Source of the DNA: DATILI01 sp035476635
Lineage (GTDB): Bacteria > Pseudomonadota > Gammaproteobacteria > Burkholderiales > Burkholderiaceae_C
Assembly (NCBI GenBank): GCA_035476635.1
Contig: DATILI010000017.1
Coordinates: 1 to 8,075, forward strand
Length of the DNA stretch: 8,075 nt
Direction: 5' to 3'
Notes under the pieces: generated by a model
The model's input: the letters and a program-made list of their open reading frames with translations, nothing else
Told to the model about the DNA's origin: nothing
Databases searched by the model: none
Translations under genes and position numbers: made by a program
Shown here: one piece after another, positions 5,421 through 8,075 of the stretch
How the letters are laid out: each line of letters opens with the position of its first letter
Position numbering within the stretch: position 1 is the first letter of the stretch

Positions 5421-6551
5421 TCAAAACAGCAAGCGCTGGCCGGTGAGCCGCTCATGCTCGCGCACGGCAAAGCGGTCCGTCATGCCGGCCACGTAGTCCG
5501 CCACGGCCCGGGCATGGTCGCCACGGCCCGCGAATCCTGCCTGCATTTCCTGTGGCGCCGCCAGGTAGGCCGCGAACAACTCGCGCACCACCTGCCGTGC
5601 CTGGTGCGTGGTGTGCATGACCTGCGGGTGCCGGTACAGGTTGCGCAGCAGGAATCGCTTGAGAACCGAAGACTGCTGCGCCATCGCCGCGCCGAATTGA
5701 ACCAGCGGATCCATGCCGCGCACCGCTTCCACGCTTTGCGGCTGAGCCCGCGCAAGGGCTGCCCGCGTCGCATCGATCACCTCATAGACCTGGGCACTGA
5801 GCATGCGCCGGATGGCCTCGTAAAGCAGACGGCGCCCCCGAAGTTCGGGGTACTCGGCTAGCGCCTGCAGGCGAAAATCTTCGAACAAGGCAACCTCCTC
5901 CAATTGCTCGAGTGTGATCAGCCCAGAGCGAACGCCATCATCGATGTCATGTGCGTTGTAGGCGATCTCGTCGGCCAGGTTGCATAGCTGCGCTTCGAGG
6001 CTGGGCTGGCCACGCACCAGAAAGCGCTGGCCCACGCCGCCGGGCTCGGCCTGTACCAGCTGTTCGGCGTTGGCACGCGAGCAGTGCTTCAAGATGCCCT
6101 CGCGCGTTTCGAAACTCAGGTTCAAGCCATCGTATTGGGGATACCGCTCTTCCAGTGTGTCGACCACGCGCAAGCTTTGCAGGTTGTGCTCGAAGCCCCC
6201 ATGGTCGGCCATGCATTCGTTGAGCGCATCTTGTCCCGCGTGGCCGAAGGGCGTATGGCCCAGGTCGTGGGCCAGCGCGATGGCTTCGACCAAGTCTTCA
6301 TTGAGTCCCAGGGATCTTGCGATCGAACGCCCCAGTTGGGCCACCTCCAGTGAATGCGTGAGCCGCGTGCGAAACAGGTCGCCCTCATGGTTCAGAAACA
6401 CCTGCGTCTTGTAGACCAGCCGGCGAAATGCCGTGGAATGCACGATGCGATCACGGTCGCGCTGAAATTCCGTACGGGTCGGCGCGACGGGCTCGGCGTA
6501 GCGCCGGCCGCGGGAGCGTTCGGGGTGGCAGGCGAAAGGCGCCAGCGTCAT
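5421..6551 (-). CDS. dgt: dGTPase-like HD-domain phosphohydrolase
   Basis: The 376-residue protein is a deoxyguanosinetriphosphate triphosphohydrolase-like enzyme (HD superfamily). Known members cleave dNTPs to the deoxynucleoside and triphosphate and so affect the dNTP pool in the cytosol. The HD metal ligands are visible: His66 in RLTHSLEVAQLGR, His95-Asp96 in LAHDLGHTPFGHAG, and Asp194 in NLADEIAYNAHDIDDG. Upstream blocks SRGRRY, EFQRDRDRIVHSTAFRRL and YKTQVFLNHEGDLFRTR are typical of the bacterial type-2 dGTPase-like subgroup, as is GGFEHNLQSLRVVDTLEERYP. The length is normal. ATG at 6551 begins 28 bp after the aroB stop, with no strong ribosome binding site. aroB followed by dgt is a recurrent order in Burkholderiales. 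True substrate preference (dGTP or all dNTPs) cannot be told from sequence. Confidence 0.95.
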   Translation of the reverse strand: MTLAPFACHPERSRGRRYAEPVAPTRTEFQRDRDRIVHSTAFRRLVYKTQVFLNHEGDLFRTRLTHSLEVAQLGRSIARSLGLNEDLVEAIALAHDLGHTPFGHAGQDALNECMADHGGFEHNLQSLRVVDTLEERYPQYDGLNLSFETREGILKHCSRANAEQLVQAEPGGVGQRFLVRGQPSLEAQLCNLADEIAYNAHDIDDGVRSGLITLEQLEEVALFEDFRLQALAEYPELRGRRLLYEAIRRMLSAQVYEVIDATRAALARAQPQSVEAVRGMDPLVQFGAAMAQQSSVLKRFLLRNLYRHPQVMHTTHQARQVVRELFAAYLAAPQEMQAGFAGRGDHARAVADYVAGMTDRFAVREHERLTGQRLLF

Positions 6552-6579
6552 GCGTGGTTGGCGTTTGGCGTGGCGACTC

Positions 6580-7704
6580 TCAAGCGCAGCAGGCGTCGAT
6601 CACTTCCCGCACCAGCGTATCCGGCGCGCCGCGCATGGCGGCACTGCCCGGTGCATCGATCACCACGAACTTGATCTCGCCTGCCTCTGCCTTCTTGTCC
6701 ACGCGCATCAACTCCAGATAGCGCCCCGCATTGTCGGCACTGGAAAGCCGAGGGCCCACCACCGGCAATCCGGCTTTCTGGATCAGGGCAGTCAGGCGCT
6801 GTACAAAACGCATATCCACCAGGCCGAGCCGCTGCGACAGGTGCGCGGCCATCACCATGCCACAGCCCACGCCTTCGCCGTGCAGCCATTCGCCGTAGCC
6901 AAGCCCGGCTTCGATCGCATGCCCGAAGGTGTGGCCGAAATTCAGGATCGCGCGCAGGCCGGATTCGCGCTCGTCCTGCCCGACGACCCAGGCCTTGATC
7001 TCGCAACTGCGCTTGACCGCATACGCCAAGGCTGCGGGGTCATGCGAACGCAGTGCGTCGATATGAGCTTCTATCCACTCGAGAAAGGCCATGTCGGCAA
7101 TTGGCCCGTACTTGATGACTTCCGCCAGGCCGGCGCTGAGTTCGCGCGCTGGCAGCGTTTCCAGGGTGGCGAGATCGCAAACGACCAATTGGGGCTGGTA
7201 GAACGCGCCGATCATGTTCTTGCCCAGCGGATGGTTGATGGCGGTCTTTCCGCCAACCGAAGAATCCACCTGGGCCAACAACGTCGTCGGCACCTGGACA
7301 AAAGGCACGCCGCGCATGTAGCTGGCCGCGGCAAACCCTGTCATGTCGCCAACCACGCCGCCGCCCAGCGCGAACAGCACGGTCTTGCGATCGCTGCCGT
7401 TTTCCAATAGCGCGTCAAAGACATGGTTCAGCGTCGCCCAGGTCTTGTGCTCCTCACCGTCGGGCAACACCACGGTATGGATCTTTTTGTAGTGGCCTTG
7501 CAATGCTTTGCGCAAGGCCTCCGCATACAGTGGCGCAACGGTGGTATTTGTCACGACCAAAGCCGTAGCGGCCAGCGGCAAGCCTGCCCAGGTGGACGGA
7601 TCCTTCAGCAGTTGCGCACCGATGACGATCGGGTAGCTGCGCTCGCCGAGACTGATCTGAACGACTTCTTTGGTGCTATCTTTGGCGGTGGTGGAGGCTT
7701 GCAT
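6580..7704 (-). CDS. aroB: 3-dehydroquinate synthase
   Basis: AroB converts DAHP to 3-dehydroquinate, the second step of the shikimate pathway, in the cytosol, with NAD and a divalent metal. From ATG at 7704 the product has 374 residues; a TTG 9 bases upstream is in frame but less likely. GAGG lies 3 bases before the ATG, which is close. The motifs appear in order: LPDGEEHKTW (about 80 to 89), LGGGVVGDMTGFAAASYMRG (114-131), VPTTLLAQVDSSVGGKTAIN (NAD and substrate contacts, Lys153), AGLAEVIKYG with the metal ligand Glu195, LNFGHTFGHAIE with His258, LHGEGVGCGM with His275, and RVDKKAEAGE near the end. All expected active-site residues are present. The gene follows aroK by 45 bp, the usual aroKB arrangement. 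The call is secure. Confidence 0.98.
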   Translation of the reverse strand: MQASTTAKDSTKEVVQISLGERSYPIVIGAQLLKDPSTWAGLPLAATALVVTNTTVAPLYAEALRKALQGHYKKIHTVVLPDGEEHKTWATLNHVFDALLENGSDRKTVLFALGGGVVGDMTGFAAASYMRGVPFVQVPTTLLAQVDSSVGGKTAINHPLGKNMIGAFYQPQLVVCDLATLETLPARELSAGLAEVIKYGPIADMAFLEWIEAHIDALRSHDPAALAYAVKRSCEIKAWVVGQDERESGLRAILNFGHTFGHAIEAGLGYGEWLHGEGVGCGMVMAAHLSQRLGLVDMRFVQRLTALIQKAGLPVVGPRLSSADNAGRYLELMRVDKKAEAGEIKFVVIDAPGSAAMRGAPDTLVREVIDACCA

Positions 7705-7758
7705 AGGCCTCAAGTTTAGGCCACGCGCTGGCCATCGGGGCGGGAAGCAATCCAGCCG

Positions 7759-8075
7759 TCAAGGCGGCGGCGGCAACAGCCCGCTCAACTCCAACTGCAT
7801 CACGATCATATTGACCAGCGTTGCCACCGAAGGGCGACCCGTTTCAATCACGAAATGCGCGGTTTCACGGTACAACGGATCGCGGGTCGCATACAGGTCG
7901 CGCAACCGCGCCAATGGATCACCCACCTGGAGCAACGGCCGGCTAACGTCATGGCGCAGGCGCCGGAAGACCTCTTCGGGCGTGGAGCGCAAGTACACAA
8001 CCTGCCCACGCGCGCGAAGATGCGTGCGATTGGCTGGCCGCAGCACGGCGCCACCGCCGGTGGCAATGACACCTT
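7759..8075 (-). CDS. aroK: Shikimate kinase, C-terminal part (5' end off window)
   Basis: The frame enters from the right edge and ends in TGA at 7759, giving the last 104 residues, about 60 percent of a typical shikimate kinase. The enzyme phosphorylates shikimate at O3 using ATP in the shikimate pathway. The fragment starts GVIATGGGAVL, with the Gly-Gly-Gly of the shikimate-binding loop. Next come VVYLRSTPEEVFRRL, the lid arginine in SRPLLQ, and RDPLYRETAHFVIET, whose first Arg is the substrate-binding arginine of the R-x-P-L-Y-x-E-x-A motif. The P-loop and the DxD motif lie beyond the edge. The product ends in a proline run (PPPP). aroB follows after 45 bp. The aroL paralogue is the only real alternative, but the aroB neighbour favours aroK. 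Confidence 0.95.
   Translation of the reverse strand, partial: GVIATGGGAVLRPANRTHLRARGQVVYLRSTPEEVFRRLRHDVSRPLLQVGDPLARLRDLYATRDPLYRETAHFVIETGRPSVATLVNMIVMQLELSGLLPPPP

Overview
The window looks like a chromosomal segment from a Burkholderiales betaproteobacterium, possibly allied to the Comamonadaceae. The evidence is high GC, the order aroK-aroB-dgt, and the close fit of the Dgt-like and DUF1415 proteins to what I remember of that group. No database search was possible. All confident genes lie on the minus strand, so transcription runs from the right edge towards the left.

Positions 8075 to 2018 hold a compact seven-gene run: the 3' part of aroK (shikimate kinase), aroB (3-dehydroquinate synthase), a dGTPase-like HD phosphohydrolase, a 12-helix MFS transporter of the CynX/NimT type, an unrecognised 217-residue protein, a DUF1415 protein, and a SAM-dependent methyltransferase of the Methyltransf_32 type. 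Gaps shrink from 45 bp to a 4-bp ATGA overlap, which suggests one long transcription unit with translational coupling at its end. AroK and AroB act in the same pathway (chorismate synthesis); the others are linked to them only by position.

Positions about 2045 to 1298 hold a REP-associated tyrosine transposase (RAYT) gene. Its right-hand boundary repeat has run into the end of the methyltransferase reading frame and appears to supply that protein's last residues and stop codon. A degenerate copy of the repeat lies at the left end.

Positions 1 to 1297 are an accessory stretch, visibly less GC-rich than the core. It carries an unrecognised 177-residue gene with a good ribosome binding site, a possible 45-codon gene on the plus strand, and an unrecognised minus-strand gene cut by the left edge. 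The small plus-strand gene has a near-consensus sigma-70 promoter (TTGGCA, 17 bp, GATAAT) that sits over the start codon of the minus-strand gene, overlaps an 11-bp palindrome, and would give an almost leaderless message. The small gene's stop codon shares the bases CTAG with the stop of the converging 177-residue gene. This small, interlocked set is the most likely place for something undescribed in the window. No RNA genes, CRISPR arrays or convincing intrinsic terminators were seen.
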